Source: Caccoplasma sp905210875
Lineage (GTDB): Bacteria > Bacteroidota > Bacteroidia > Bacteroidales > UBA11471
Direction of reading: 5' to 3'
Assembly (NCBI GenBank): GCA_963931635.1
Contig: OZ007034.1
Coordinates: 310,001 to 374,000, forward strand
Length of the DNA: 64,000 nt
Shown: positions 55,801 to 64,000 of the stretch, in pieces
Position numbering within the stretch: the first letter of the stretch is position 1
Layout of the letters: the number at the start of each line of letters is the position of its first letter
Made by a program: the position numbers and the translations under genes
Notes under the pieces: model-generated
What the model was told of the DNA's origin: nothing
Seen by the model: only the letters and a program-made list of their open reading frames with translations
Databases searched by the model: none

Positions 55801-58800
55801 GGGTTCGCCATAGGGACGCTCGGTATCGACGGCCCGTATCGAGAGCAAGGCTTTCTTCACGACAATCTCTATCGTATCGGAGCCGGCCAGGAAGTTCTCG
55901 CTTGTATCCTGAACAGCCACCAGCGATGTCGTTCCCACGCCCACAATTTGGAGTTTATCGTCTTTCACAACAGCCACTCCGGCATCGAGGGTCTTGAAGA
56001 GTAACTCCTGCTCGTCGTTGTTCTTCTCCACCTCGGGCAAGGCAAAGGCCGACTGTCCGTAGGTAAGGGTATCGACCCGGGCTATTTCGAGATGCGAAGG
56101 CGCGGGGTAAATCGAGAGGGTACCGTCGACATAGGTAAAGTCGTAATTGGCCGCCTCGGCTCCCGAAGCCTTCACGACATAGTCGCCCACCTTGGCATCG
56201 GCACCGGCTTCGTGGGTCGCTACCGGCCACACGCCGACAGCCGTAGTATCGTCGTCGTTGACAAAGCCGCTGAACAGGAATGTAAATTCGGGATTCTCCT
56301 CACGATAGAGACGCGAGGTGTCGGCTACCGTCACCGTGAGCATCGCCTTGTCGACAGTAAGAGGCACCTCTACGGTATCGGAGGCATGGTAATAGGCCGA
56401 CTCGTCCTGATAAACCGAGAGAACAGTCTTTCCGGCACCCTTTATAACGACACTTCCCTCGGCAAATGCAGCCACGGCATCGTTGTCGACAAGGGCGTGC
56501 AGCTCTCCGTCGGGATTGGTCGAGGTCAGGGCCACCGGCTCGCTGCCGTAGACCACACGAATGGAATCGCCGTTGATAACAGGCGTGAGCTTATCGACCG
56601 TCAGCATGGCACCATCGACATAGACCAGTTCGTAATTGTCGGCCACACCACCCGAAAGGGTAATGGGATACTCACCGGGGTCGGAATCGGCCACCGCTGT
56701 GGTATGAGCCGTCGGTAACTCACTGAGGGCAGAGAGGGTATCGCCGTTGACAAAACCGCTGTACAGGATTTCAAAAACGGGATTCTCTTCCTTATAAAGA
56801 CGTATCGTATCGGAAACAGATACCGAGAGAAGGGCTTTTTTCACCACCAGGGCTACCGAGTCGGTAGCAGCGCCGTAATTCTCAGACTCTTGTTGGGATA
56901 CCTTGATCCATGTCGTTCCGGCCGAGAGGATATGTATCATATCGCCCGAAAGACGAGCCACCGATGTATCGGCCACGGCATAGGCATATTCGCCACCGGC
57001 ATTCGGCGAAGAGACGGCCGGCAACGCGATGGGTGCGGCACCATAGACCGTCGTGTCGATGGGGGTGATGACAAGGCTGGTCTTCAAAGGCTCAATGGTA
57101 AGCTGACCGAGGCGGTATTCGATTTCGTAATTGTCGGCCGCAGCACCCGAAAGGGTAATGGCATAGGTTCCCACACCGGTCTCGGCCGTAGCTTCGGTCG
57201 CAACGACCGGTTCGGCGGTGAGTACCTCGGGACCTTCTCCGTTGACAAACCCTTCATACACGATGCGGAACTCGGGGTTCTCCGTACCGTAAAGGCGCGA
57301 GGTATCGGCCACGGAGATAATGAGCGGGGCTTTGCCCACGATGAGCTGTATCTGCGTCTCGACAAGTTCGGTAAAATGTTCGGTTGCCGGTTGCGAAACG
57401 GTCAGCGTCGTTTCGCCGAGCGCTTTGACCACGATGCGTCCCTCCTCGTCGAGTTCGGCAATGGAGGTGTCTTCTATCGTGCAGACGAGCTTCGACTCGA
57501 TATTGTTGGTCTCCACCACAAAGGGGGCATCGCCATATACCTTATATATAGGTTCGGTCGACACCTCGGTCAGAGCCTGCGAGATGGTGAGCTTGGCCGG
57601 CTCTTCGGCAAATATGAATTCATAACGGTCGGAAGCTCCACCCGAGAGGGTAATATCGTACACGCCAAAATCGGATTCGAGCGTGGCATTGGAAGTTGCC
57701 ACAGGCTCCTGTTGCAAGACCGAAGCATCGTCGTCGAGCAGGAAGCCTTCGTAGATAAGACGGAAGTCGGGGTCGGGTTTGTGGTAATAGCGGGTGGTAT
57801 CGGCCACGGAAACATGCAGGGGGGCCTTGGTTACCGTCAGCTTTCCGGGTACGGGAGCAAAGGTGTACCAGGGGTCCTCACCCCCACTGACCGTGAGTTC
57901 ATAATCGCCGGCAGACGACGAGGGTACGGCTGTGGTTACCACCTCGGGATCTTGCGCCACCGAAGTATGCTCGCCTATCCAGCCCGAATATTCAAAGATA
58001 TACTCCTGCGGATTTTCCTGCCCGTACATACGGGAGGTATCGGCGATATGCACCTGCAAAGAATATTTTTCGACCACGGCGGCTTGCTCGGCAGGCAGGA
58101 AAACGAAGCCCGACCACTGCGAAGCGACCTTCACCGTATAGGCTCCCGGGAGGATATTGCCCCAGAGCAGTTGGAGTACATCGGCTACCACCGTATCGCG
58201 AACAAGTGCCTCGTCTTCGCCATAAAGAGAGACGGTATAGGCATCGGCCTCTTCGACAGCATTCCAGGCGACACGCAGAGAGAATGGTGTCTCACCGGCC
58301 GAGGTCTCAATGGTCGAAGGGGGAACCAGCTCCCATGAGCGGGCGGCCAACGTGGCAAAGGGGGTGGCACCGTCGTCGGCCAAGGCACGCACTTTCAAGG
58401 TGTAGTTGGTACCGGGAATAAGACCCGACACCTGATAGGTGGTGTCGGCCAGAGTAACATCATCGACCGGCTCGGCACCCTCGGTTTTCTCAACAACGAC
58501 ATTATAGGTAAGGTCTTGACCCACCGACTTCCACGACAGAGAGATATCGGTCTTGCCGGTTACCTGATAAGAAATCTCTTTGGGGGTAGGAACGCAACGG
58601 GGGGTAAACGACACCTCTTCCGACGAGAATCCCTTATAGTCGGTGCGCAGCCGGGCCTCATAGGAGAGCGTGGGGTCGAGGTCAACATCGAGCGAAGCCG
58701 ACGAGCCGGTGAGGTCGGTAACCTCAGCAGCCATATTACCGTCGGCCGTGTAGAAGCGCACACTGTATGTTACGACATCGTCGACGGTACTCCACGACGC

Positions 58801-59802
58801 AGACACCGGTGTCGACTCAAAGATTGTCTCTACCGTAAAATCCTGGGGAGCGGGTATGTAACTATCGGTCTTGACCAGCCCCGAAGCAAAGCCAGAACTG
58901 AGCCCGCCGGGATAGTTGGCACACACACGCACCGAATAGGCGGCGTCGGGGGTGAGGCCTGTCATGGTATAGCCGGGGGTAGAGACTGTCTCTTCGGCCT
59001 CGACCTCATTAAGGGCGTTACGCATCTGTATGGTGTAGCTCTCGGCACCGGAGACCGGAGACCAGGTTACGGGCAGCTTGTGGAAAGTAGCCTCACCGGC
59101 CTCGATATTGGTCGGGGCGCAAAGGCCCACCACGGCTTGCGTGAAAGATACGATACCGTCGGTAACGGTTATCGTCGCATCGTGCCGGGCCAAATCGGAA
59201 GGGGCATAAGTAACGGTAACATCGACCGTCGTAACGGCCTGCTCGGTAACCGTCGCTCCTATCGATGCCGTAAAGGCGGGATTGCTCGACGAAACGGTGA
59301 GGGGTGCGGCAGCGTTGGAATAACGCAGCGAGAAACGCTGGGTCTTTACATCGTCGGCACCCGAGCCCGAGGTGAAGCTGGAAAGATTGATGTTTTCGGC
59401 CTCGATATATCGCGCGCGCGTTACCTTTACATTGCGGAAGTGTTTGTTGCCGACAGCTCCCGTCTCGGTATACATCTTTATTTTGGTAGCCCGACGGTCG
59501 AGCGTATAGGTCAACGACTGCCAATCCTGGGTGAGCATATCCAGCGTGGCAACCCGTATCCACGCCCCGTCTACATACTGGTCGAGATAACAGTTGCTAC
59601 TGCTTCCCACCCACATAATGGTAGAATATTTTCCTTCAAAGGTCAGGACGCCGGCCTCACCATTGATATCGTACTCAGTCGAAGAGATGGTCGAGAACTC
59701 GCGTTCTCCTGCATCGTCGAGTACATAGCTCTCGGCTCGCGCAGGAAGAGAGACACACAGTAACAAACATACTACCAGCGCATACAGTTTTTTCATTATC
59801 AT
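52894..59802 (-). CDS. Giant secreted surface protein with FN3 and MBG-type repeats and a type IX sorting-like tail
   Basis: 2302 residues. A signal peptide (about 1-23, ending ARA) leads to a beta-sandwich region (to about 230) and four fibronectin-III-like domains (about 230-580; for example LPVTWSPVSGAESYTIQMRN). From about 585, 11 MBG-type units (VADTSRLYGTENPEFRIVYEGF and relatives) alternate with 9 units built around VYGDxPFALP and KGAGETMLVVKQ. The end (LSIFDISGSEVKRIV...PAGHYVVVAESDNRVMRYRFVKE) looks like a type-A sorting domain. No enzyme domain is seen; it may be an adhesin or surface stalk. Two adjacent units are nearly identical at the DNA level (498-bp period). Confidence 0.85.
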   Translation of the reverse strand: MIMKKLYALVVCLLLCVSLPARAESYVLDDAGEREFSTISSTEYDINGEAGVLTFEGKYSTIMWVGSSSNCYLDQYVDGAWIRVATLDMLTQDWQSLTYTLDRRATKIKMYTETGAVGNKHFRNVKVTRARYIEAENINLSSFTSGSGADDVKTQRFSLRYSNAAAPLTVSSSNPAFTASIGATVTEQAVTTVDVTVTYAPSDLARHDATITVTDGIVSFTQAVVGLCAPTNIEAGEATFHKLPVTWSPVSGAESYTIQMRNALNEVEAEETVSTPGYTMTGLTPDAAYSVRVCANYPGGLSSGFASGLVKTDSYIPAPQDFTVETIFESTPVSASWSTVDDVVTYSVRFYTADGNMAAEVTDLTGSSASLDVDLDPTLSYEARLRTDYKGFSSEEVSFTPRCVPTPKEISYQVTGKTDISLSWKSVGQDLTYNVVVEKTEGAEPVDDVTLADTTYQVSGLIPGTNYTLKVRALADDGATPFATLAARSWELVPPSTIETSAGETPFSLRVAWNAVEEADAYTVSLYGEDEALVRDTVVADVLQLLWGNILPGAYTVKVASQWSGFVFLPAEQAAVVEKYSLQVHIADTSRMYGQENPQEYIFEYSGWIGEHTSVAQDPEVVTTAVPSSSAGDYELTVSGGEDPWYTFAPVPGKLTVTKAPLHVSVADTTRYYHKPDPDFRLIYEGFLLDDDASVLQQEPVATSNATLESDFGVYDITLSGGASDRYEFIFAEEPAKLTISQALTEVSTEPIYKVYGDAPFVVETNNIESKLVCTIEDTSIAELDEEGRIVVKALGETTLTVSQPATEHFTELVETQIQLIVGKAPLIISVADTSRLYGTENPEFRIVYEGFVNGEGPEVLTAEPVVATEATAETGVGTYAITLSGAAADNYEIEYRLGQLTIEPLKTSLVITPIDTTVYGAAPIALPAVSSPNAGGEYAYAVADTSVARLSGDMIHILSAGTTWIKVSQQESENYGAATDSVALVVKKALLSVSVSDTIRLYKEENPVFEILYSGFVNGDTLSALSELPTAHTTAVADSDPGEYPITLSGGVADNYELVYVDGAMLTVDKLTPVINGDSIRVVYGSEPVALTSTNPDGELHALVDNDAVAAFAEGSVVIKGAGKTVLSVYQDESAYYHASDTVEVPLTVDKAMLTVTVADTSRLYREENPEFTFLFSGFVNDDDTTAVGVWPVATHEAGADAKVGDYVVKASGAEAANYDFTYVDGTLSIYPAPSHLEIARVDTLTYGQSAFALPEVEKNNDEQELLFKTLDAGVAVVKDDKLQIVGVGTTSLVAVQDTSENFLAGSDTIEIVVKKALLSIRAVDTERPYGEPNPAGEFSYTGFVYDDDTSSLAVKPVLRWEADSLSPVGTYTITPEGAEAANYTIEYLPGQLTINPASTVITIVTPDTAVYGDEPCRLDISSNNTESEIIYAISDPSVVEVVDGMLTPKRAGQTMIIAMQTASSNYTQGVSNFFTYVVEKAPLTITAVDTTRFYREENPEFTFAYEGFVAGDDETSLASLPVAECDAQTESPVGTYDIRVSGASAQNYTLSYRTGTLSVEPAATKLAVEEVPVKLYGDDTFRLVVTTNNDESPVDYVVEDTRVATVENGEVTVVAPGVTNILLKQAASGNFAASEEISLPLTVNKRPLYVRVDDASRNYGEPNPEFVISYEGFVAGDNEESLTQKPVATCVADTLSLGSFPIVLSGGVSDLYTFVYTNGTLTIGSVTTALSVAEIGEKVYGDQPFALPAVTTNNNRGEISYAIVDESVATIVDGRIHIKGAGETMLVVKQTATDSHTSAEASVPLVISKALLTVTADNKECRRGDELPELTYTCKGFVAGEDETVFTVQPELSCEVLTTEQVGTYLISVTGGEAANYEIAYYSGTLTVGNFSETQLTVAEIGEKVYGDLPFALPAVTTNNNRGEISYAIVDESVATIVDGRIHIKGAGETMLVVKQTATDSHTSAEASVPLVISKALLTVTADNKECRRGDELPEMTYTCKGFVAGEDETVFTVQPELSCEVLTTEQVGTYLISVTGGEAANYEIAYYSGTLTVGNFSETQFTVAEIGEKVYGDLPFALPAVTTNNSRGEISYTIVNESVATIVDGRIHIKGAGTTLLVVKQKATETFSDAEVWIDLVVAKAPLTVVAEDKRCDQGDAMPEWTLRYSGFVWGEDTSSLDIQPQALCEVSDTAEPGTYEISVSGGNATNYEFVYRPGTLTIVAHSGLTSVDGDEATLYYAEGKLYLTGVVAQLSIFDISGSEVKRIVTPQNEVSIDELPAGHYVVVAESDNRVMRYRFVKE
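53545..54540 (-). repeat. 498-bp near-identical tandem duplication in the giant gene
   Basis: The 166-codon block (one MBG unit plus its VYGD partner) at about 53545-54042 is repeated at 54043-54540 with only scattered base changes. A third, partial match continues to about 54603. Boundaries are approximate because the flanking units are homologous but more divergent. Confidence 0.85.
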
Positions 59803-59884
59803 AAAGGTTTACTATTTATATGGAAGAAAGCCCCGCTGTAAAAAACTCTTTCGTAAAGCTTTCTTTTATCTAAAAAATTCTGTA

Positions 59885-59892
59885 CAAAATTA
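59885..59892 (-). promoter_or_regulatory. Possible -7 element of the giant gene
   Basis: TAATTTTG on the minus strand matches TAnnTTTG, about 83 bases upstream of the ATG at 59802. No TTG is found at the expected distance. Confidence 0.35.
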
Positions 59893-60217
59893 CTTCATTT
59901 ACTGTCGTCGCCCTATTTATTCACATCTATTAATAGTATATAAATCTTTTACGTAAGAGAAACTATATCTTAAATCTATTTGACACAAATAATCAATTAT
60001 CTGTATAGAAGCATAATAGGACAATATTACATATCAATTGATGAACGTTATTTACCTAGGCCAAACTTTAAACAAAAGTTAATACAAGTAAATATACAAT
60101 GCAAAAACTCTATGTATTTCTTATAGTTTTTACGGTTTATTCAAAAAATATAGAAAGGAGAGTGAAAAGATTCATTGCCAGAAAACTTACAAAAGGCTAA
60201 ACGCCCTTATGATATTA
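59893..60217. other. AT-rich gene-free stretch
   Basis: The 466-base gap between the giant gene and the AraC regulator is strongly AT-rich. Apart from the possible -7 element at its left end and the hairpin at its right end, I see no credible frame, operator or RNA. Confidence 0.5.
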
Positions 60218-60248
60218 AAGAGGCGCGCCATATCTTGGCACGCCTCTT
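60218..60248 (-). terminator. Probable terminator of the AraC gene
   Basis: AAGAGGCG and CGCCTCTT form the base of a stem that continues, after a C-A mismatch, with GCC/GGC around a 7-base loop. It lies 21 bases after the regulator stop. The downstream T-run is short (TTTAATA). Confidence 0.6.
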
Positions 60249-60268
60249 ATTCTATAGAGAAATATACC

Positions 60269-61264
60269 CTACTTTTTACGGGCAGCCTCCATCTCCTCCA
60301 ACAACTCCTTTGGAGGTTCGGGTAAATCGGGCAGGTCGGCACGCCGGGAAGGCCGCGAAGCATTGATCTCACCTCCGCGTATATAGTTCCGATATTCCAG
60401 AGGAGTGAACCCGGTTTTCTTCTTGAAGAGGGAAAAGAAATGCTCGGCCGATTTATAATTGAGCATATATGAAATTTCCTTGACCGAATGCGATGTACGC
60501 ATGAGCAAATCCTCAGCTTTTTTTATTTTCAACTCTTGAAAATACTTGGCAGGGGCATATCCGGTGTAATCCTTAAAAACTTTTCTAAACCAGCTATACG
60601 AGAGATTGAGATTCTCGGCCAACTCTTCGACATCGACATTTTTATATAGATTTTCAATCATGATAATTTTTGAACGTTCAATCTTCTGGCTGATGCTGTC
60701 TTCTTCAAAAACACGATTGTTGGAGATGTAGCAGATGAGACCCAGTATGTGCATGACTATGCCCGAAAGATATTGTTGCGAGGCATTTTTTCCACTGTTT
60801 GCCACTTCTATGGCCGACTGAAACAACTTAACCAAATCGGCATTAAAGCCGATTTTCAACACGGGGTTATCGGCTGTGATATGTGCTTGACGGAACCATA
60901 ATTCAGCAACGGGTCCGTTAAATCCTATGTAATACTCGTTCCAACCTACTTTCTCTGCCGGAGAATAAGTGTGCCACTGGCCGGGAAAGAGGCAAAGCAA
61001 AGAACCTTTTGTGAGAGACTGCATGGGGGTACGTTCCGATGTAAACGACCCGGCCCCTTTAGTTATATACAACAACTGAAATTCCTGCAATACACGGCCT
61101 TTTCCTACATTAAAGAAATAGCCCGACGGGTGGTCTTTAAGCGGATAATGCTCGCCGGCCTTGATACTTTGAAACCCCACAGTATTGACATAAACGCCAA
61201 AGTGCATATCGGTCTTAGTGGCGTTGAGATAACTTATCTCATTCTCTAAATCGTTGTAATTCAT
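60269..61264 (-). CDS. AraC-family transcriptional regulator
   Basis: 331 residues. The N-terminal half (about 20-180) is a cupin-like sensor (GQWHTYSPAEKVGWNEYYIGF). The C-terminal AraC domain (about 195-295) contains two helix-turn-helices, DVEELAENLNLSYSWFRKVFKDYTG and VKEISYMLNYKSAEHFFSLFKKKTGFTPLEYR. The last ~35 residues are a Pro/Glu/Arg-rich tail absent in most relatives. It probably senses a sugar or similar metabolite. Neighbours are two secreted proteins, but no clear target gene is adjacent. Confidence 0.9.
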   Translation of the reverse strand: MNYNDLENEISYLNATKTDMHFGVYVNTVGFQSIKAGEHYPLKDHPSGYFFNVGKGRVLQEFQLLYITKGAGSFTSERTPMQSLTKGSLLCLFPGQWHTYSPAEKVGWNEYYIGFNGPVAELWFRQAHITADNPVLKIGFNADLVKLFQSAIEVANSGKNASQQYLSGIVMHILGLICYISNNRVFEEDSISQKIERSKIIMIENLYKNVDVEELAENLNLSYSWFRKVFKDYTGYAPAKYFQELKIKKAEDLLMRTSHSVKEISYMLNYKSAEHFFSLFKKKTGFTPLEYRNYIRGGEINASRPSRRADLPDLPEPPKELLEEMEAARKK

Positions 61265-61324
61265 GTATCAAATGTGTCTCATGTATACTTTCTCTGGTAA
61301 TTGGCACTTCTATCACCAGCTAGA

Positions 61325-61356
61325 CAAATGTATCAAATATATTCTGAATATTCAAA
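61325..61356 (-). promoter_or_regulatory. Promoter of the AraC gene with repeated operator-like sites
   Basis: Minus strand: -33 TTTG (61353-61356), 20 bases, -7 TACATTTG (61325-61332). The 11-base word ATGTATCAAAT occurs at 61328-61338, over the -7 region, and again at 61263-61273, over the start codon, 65 bases apart in the same direction. That is how AraC half-sites are often arranged. Confidence 0.6.
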
Positions 61357-61595
61357 TACGACAGAGAGAAATTTCGATTTTACATGCTTATTATTAAAAT
61401 TTTAGATAAACTTGACTGCAAATCTTGCAGTCGGCAAAAGAGACAATCATCGGATGAATGGATTAATTCGCAACATAACGCCTCCAAGGAAAGGTCTTTC
61501 AGCTCGCTGGTCGTTCCGAAAAGAAGGCCTCATTTCACACAAGAGTGAGCAGAGACAAGATTTCTGCCAAGAACAGAGAAAAATAGACATAAAAA
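61357..61595. other. Spacer with a small hairpin
   Basis: This gene-free stretch contains the perfect stem-loop GACTGCAA-ATC-TTGCAGTC (61414-61432). It lacks a T-run, so it is not an obvious terminator. A 71-codon plus-strand frame (61412-61627) spans it and runs into the terminator of the next gene; it is not convincing. Confidence 0.4.
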
Positions 61596-61623
61596 AGTCG
61601 GGGTGGATATCTCCACCCCGACT
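61596..61623 (-). terminator. Terminator of the last gene
   Basis: AGTCGGGGTGGA pairs perfectly (12 bp) with its complement around a 4-base loop and is followed on the minus strand by a run of T (TTTTTTATG). It lies 20 bases after the stop of the gene on its right. Confidence 0.92.
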
Positions 61624-61643
61624 GTAAAAGTATCGAGTAAGAA

Positions 61644-64000
61644 TTACTTAACGACTACTTTCTCTACCTCAACCGTTCCGTCGCTGTAAACAGTACGTAC
61701 GAAGTTGAGACCCTGGGTCAGTTCGCTTTGAACAGCACCGCTGATAGAGTAGATAACGGTCGAAACCACCTCTTTCTCTACCTCGGGAGCCGTCACACCA
61801 CTAGAAGTTGTTTCAACTTTGTAGAATTGCGAGAGACGAGCATAGGTTTGACCAACCACATCGGTTACATTTTGAACAACGAGTTGGTAAGTAGCAGCTG
61901 CAAGAGGCTCGGCACCCGAACGGGTAATCGTCATCGTATTGCCGTTGATTGCATAAGTACAGTTGGTTGCAGGCATAGCGGGCACACCGAAGTATACAAT
62001 CAAATTGTCGGCTTGCGTTTCGGCCAGCGGGTTGTTAAACGTAACAACGAAGGTAGTCGTGGTGTCAGCAATCAGAACAGCCTCGGCCATTGCAGTGCTA
62101 CCGGCGGGAGATACCGATTGCAATTCGAGCTCACCATAACCTTCAACCAGAATTCTATATTCATCTACATAGAATTCTTTGGCTTCGCTCTCGAAGCGTA
62201 CATACTTCTTGTCGAATCCATTGTAAGAGAATCTTACGGTCTCTTCTGCTCCGTTGGGAACGACGATTTCATCGAGCACTTGCCATTCGGTACCTTCAAG
62301 CTCATCGCCCACCATGACGCGGATAGGAGTTTCCACTTTGGCTCTGATGTCGAGTTCAACATCGAACGGGCCTTGGAACAGGGTGTCGGGAGCAGCACCG
62401 GTCTTACCTTCGGCGTTGAGGAAGTAAGCTCCATTGTCGCTTTGGAGAATGAGACGACGGTTTTTCTCGCCATAGAACGACCAGCCATAATACATACGGT
62501 AACCTACATAGGCATGTCCTTTATTGAAGACATGTACGCGGAAACCGTCTTTTTCGGTCGAGTTGCTGAAGCCGATACCATCAGGCCATACAGCCCCGGG
62601 TTTTACGGTACCGGCAATAACTTCGCCATTTTCGTCATAGGTGAAATCGGCATTGTAGAACCACTCTTCGATAGGATTGTGGAAGTCGGTCGAATAGAAG
62701 ACCTTCTCACGAGCTACATAATTCTCATTTCTAGCACCTTGTACAGCCACAGGCGAATTGTTGTATTTTTCACTCACGGCCACGGCCATCACGGTGATGG
62801 TGTCACCATAGGCGGCAAACGGAGCCGAATAAACTTCGCCATTGGCAACAGGATCAGAACCATCGAGCGTGTAGAGGATCTGAGCGCCGGTAAGATCAAG
62901 ATCTTCGCTTGCAATAGTAATGGTAACATCCACACACTTACCCTCTGCATTCTGAGCGGTAGCAATAACCGGAGCCGGCAGGGCGGCGAGAGTCTCGTTT
63001 ACAAATTCGAGGCTGTCGACGGGAGAGTCATACCATTTCTCGGGCGAAACGGCGATAGCCTGAATCAAGCAGTTCTTCAAGAGAGTATCGGGAGCCTCAT
63101 AAAGCTTGCTCTCGGTGGTGGGCACAGTACCGTCGGTGGTGTAGTAAATCTTGGCGGTATCGGGAGTGGCGGTGATGGTGAGTTCATAGTAACCGGCCCA
63201 TTCGCCTTCGAGCGGAGTAGTTGTAATCTCGGTAGCGCAAGTTCCTACGATGGGAAGCACGTAAGGTTCACCCCAGAGGAGGTATTTGGCTGCATTGACA
63301 AACATTCTGACGCCATCTTCGGTCAAAGCACCGTCAAGCACGGTATATTCAGCACCTTCGCCATCGATGGGGACAATCAGGTAACCGATATTACCATCGA
63401 ACCAGTGCTCAGCGACGGAAGCAGAACCGTTGGAAGTTGCAATAACATCGTGATCAAAAGTTGTTTCAGTAGGAATACCTTGCAGGTAACGACCACCTTC
63501 ACGACCCGGTTTTGCAAACGGAATAACCGTATCGATTCTCGAAAGACCGGCGAAAATATCGTGGCCTTTATAGAGATAATCAGGGACAAGAGTCATCGAA
63601 GGATTCTCGGCCGTGCCGGGGTTTGCACCGCCGCCACCAATAGCGGGGCTGGTCTTGTTGTACCAGAAAGCTTTGGTGTTAAGCACGGGTATCTGACCCA
63701 AAATCTTGTCGAAAGATTTAGCCAAAGCGGTTCCCGAACCGGTAGGTCCAGCAATAACTACGAGGTCATAGTCGGCAAGGCCATCAGTAGCGAGGTCACC
63801 GGTGAGGGTTACGTCATCAAAGTTGAGAGGGGTAACATCCATAATCGGGTCGGCATCCAAAGCCAAGAAGATAGCTTCGCTGCAAGCGCCTTCAACAACA
63901 TCGGCACCTGCCAAATAAGCTACTTTGAAAGCTTCGGGCAAGGTGTAGGTACCGGTGATTACAACATTGTTGAGACCAACTTGCTTACCAGCATCGCACT
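61644..64000 (-). CDS. Secreted multidomain protein with chitobiase-like repeats and a sorting tail (5' end outside the window)
   Basis: At least 784 residues; the frame is open through the right edge, so the start is missing. The first ~230 residues (LPEAFKVAYLAGADVV..., DLVVIAGPTGSGTALAKS) look like an uncharacterised alpha/beta domain. Two CHB_HEX_C_1-type units follow: YYTTDGTVPTTESKLYEAP and YTLDGSDPVANGEVYSAP. A sandwich domain and a SbsA-like Ig domain (TTTTFVVTFNNPLAETQADN) come next. The end (VIYSISGAVQSELTQGLNFVRTVYSDG...) is a Bacteroidetes C-terminal sorting or anchoring motif. It is probably surface-exposed or exported. No catalytic site is recognised in the visible part. Confidence 0.75.
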   Translation of the reverse strand, partial: CDAGKQVGLNNVVITGTYTLPEAFKVAYLAGADVVEGACSEAIFLALDADPIMDVTPLNFDDVTLTGDLATDGLADYDLVVIAGPTGSGTALAKSFDKILGQIPVLNTKAFWYNKTSPAIGGGGANPGTAENPSMTLVPDYLYKGHDIFAGLSRIDTVIPFAKPGREGGRYLQGIPTETTFDHDVIATSNGSASVAEHWFDGNIGYLIVPIDGEGAEYTVLDGALTEDGVRMFVNAAKYLLWGEPYVLPIVGTCATEITTTPLEGEWAGYYELTITATPDTAKIYYTTDGTVPTTESKLYEAPDTLLKNCLIQAIAVSPEKWYDSPVDSLEFVNETLAALPAPVIATAQNAEGKCVDVTITIASEDLDLTGAQILYTLDGSDPVANGEVYSAPFAAYGDTITVMAVAVSEKYNNSPVAVQGARNENYVAREKVFYSTDFHNPIEEWFYNADFTYDENGEVIAGTVKPGAVWPDGIGFSNSTEKDGFRVHVFNKGHAYVGYRMYYGWSFYGEKNRRLILQSDNGAYFLNAEGKTGAAPDTLFQGPFDVELDIRAKVETPIRVMVGDELEGTEWQVLDEIVVPNGAEETVRFSYNGFDKKYVRFESEAKEFYVDEYRILVEGYGELELQSVSPAGSTAMAEAVLIADTTTTFVVTFNNPLAETQADNLIVYFGVPAMPATNCTYAINGNTMTITRSGAEPLAAATYQLVVQNVTDVVGQTYARLSQFYKVETTSSGVTAPEVEKEVVSTVIYSISGAVQSELTQGLNFVRTVYSDGTVEVEKVVVK

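Noticed and set aside
52894..59802. Regularly spaced repeats considered as a CRISPR-like array
   Set aside because: The repeats are about 250-500 bases long, in frame and protein-coding, so they are domain repeats rather than an array.
60175..60366. 63-codon plus-strand frame at the end of the AraC gene
   Set aside because: It crosses the regulator terminator and its antisense tail and has no recognisable content.
1..64000. tRNA, rRNA, insertion sequences and prophage
   Set aside because: I looked for tRNA cloverleaf ends, rRNA blocks, transposase and integrase motifs and found none that I could support.

Overview
The window reads as chromosomal DNA of a Bacteroidales bacterium. Reasons seen in the sequence: many genes are preceded by the Bacteroidetes promoter pattern TTG, 19-20 bases, then TAnnTTTG, and ribosome binding sites are not obvious. 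There is a TamB plus lipoprotein TamL pair, a Bacteroidetes-type LptD tail, an ilv operon carrying an acyl-ACP thioesterase, and secreted proteins ending in type IX (Por) sorting-like tails. Base composition is moderately GC-rich, with a few clearly AT-rich genes. A Barnesiella-like relative would fit, but that is only a guess. No rRNA, tRNA, CRISPR array, insertion sequence or prophage was seen.

Layout. 1-3.4 kb: tail of an LptD-like outer-membrane protein, galE, a peroxide-stress pair (perR, rbr) whose promoter contains a perfect 17-bp operator, and rpiB. 3.6-10.1 kb: an AsmA-family protein and the phosphate operon pstSCAB, without phoU. 10.1-18.5 kb: a TlpA-like thioredoxin protein and the tamB-tamL envelope operon. 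18.6-24.9 kb: the ilvDBN-thioesterase-ilvC operon, preceded by a complete transcription attenuator: a 21-codon leader peptide with 12 Ile/Leu/Val codons, an antiterminator arm and a terminator. 25.2-31.4 kb: a second TamL-like lipoprotein, a cysteine-desulfidase-like enzyme, and a small redox cluster (HxlR regulator, MDR oxidoreductase, flavodoxin/ferredoxin protein). The oxidoreductase is broken by a perfect 22-bp tandem duplication. 31.7-39.8 kb: an alpha-2-macroglobulin without the thioester motif, a queuosine-precursor transporter and a secreted pectate lyase. 40.0-52.8 kb: pfkA, a bifunctional relA/spoT, an AT-rich glycosyltransferase, an MFS exporter, a PgpH-type HD phosphodiesterase, alkaline phosphatase, rnz and rpsA. 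52.8-64.0 kb: a 2302-residue repeat protein with FN3 and MBG domains, an AraC regulator, and the end of another secreted multidomain protein that runs off the window.

How the parts work together. Most genes are housekeeping. Envelope biogenesis (LptD, AsmA, TamB/TamL, second TamL), phosphate acquisition (Pst, alkaline phosphatase) and stringent or second-messenger signalling (RelA/SpoT, PgpH) stand out. The most notable signals are the ilv attenuator, the 22-bp duplication that acts as an on/off frameshift in the MDR gene, and the near-identical 498-bp tandem duplication in the giant surface protein.
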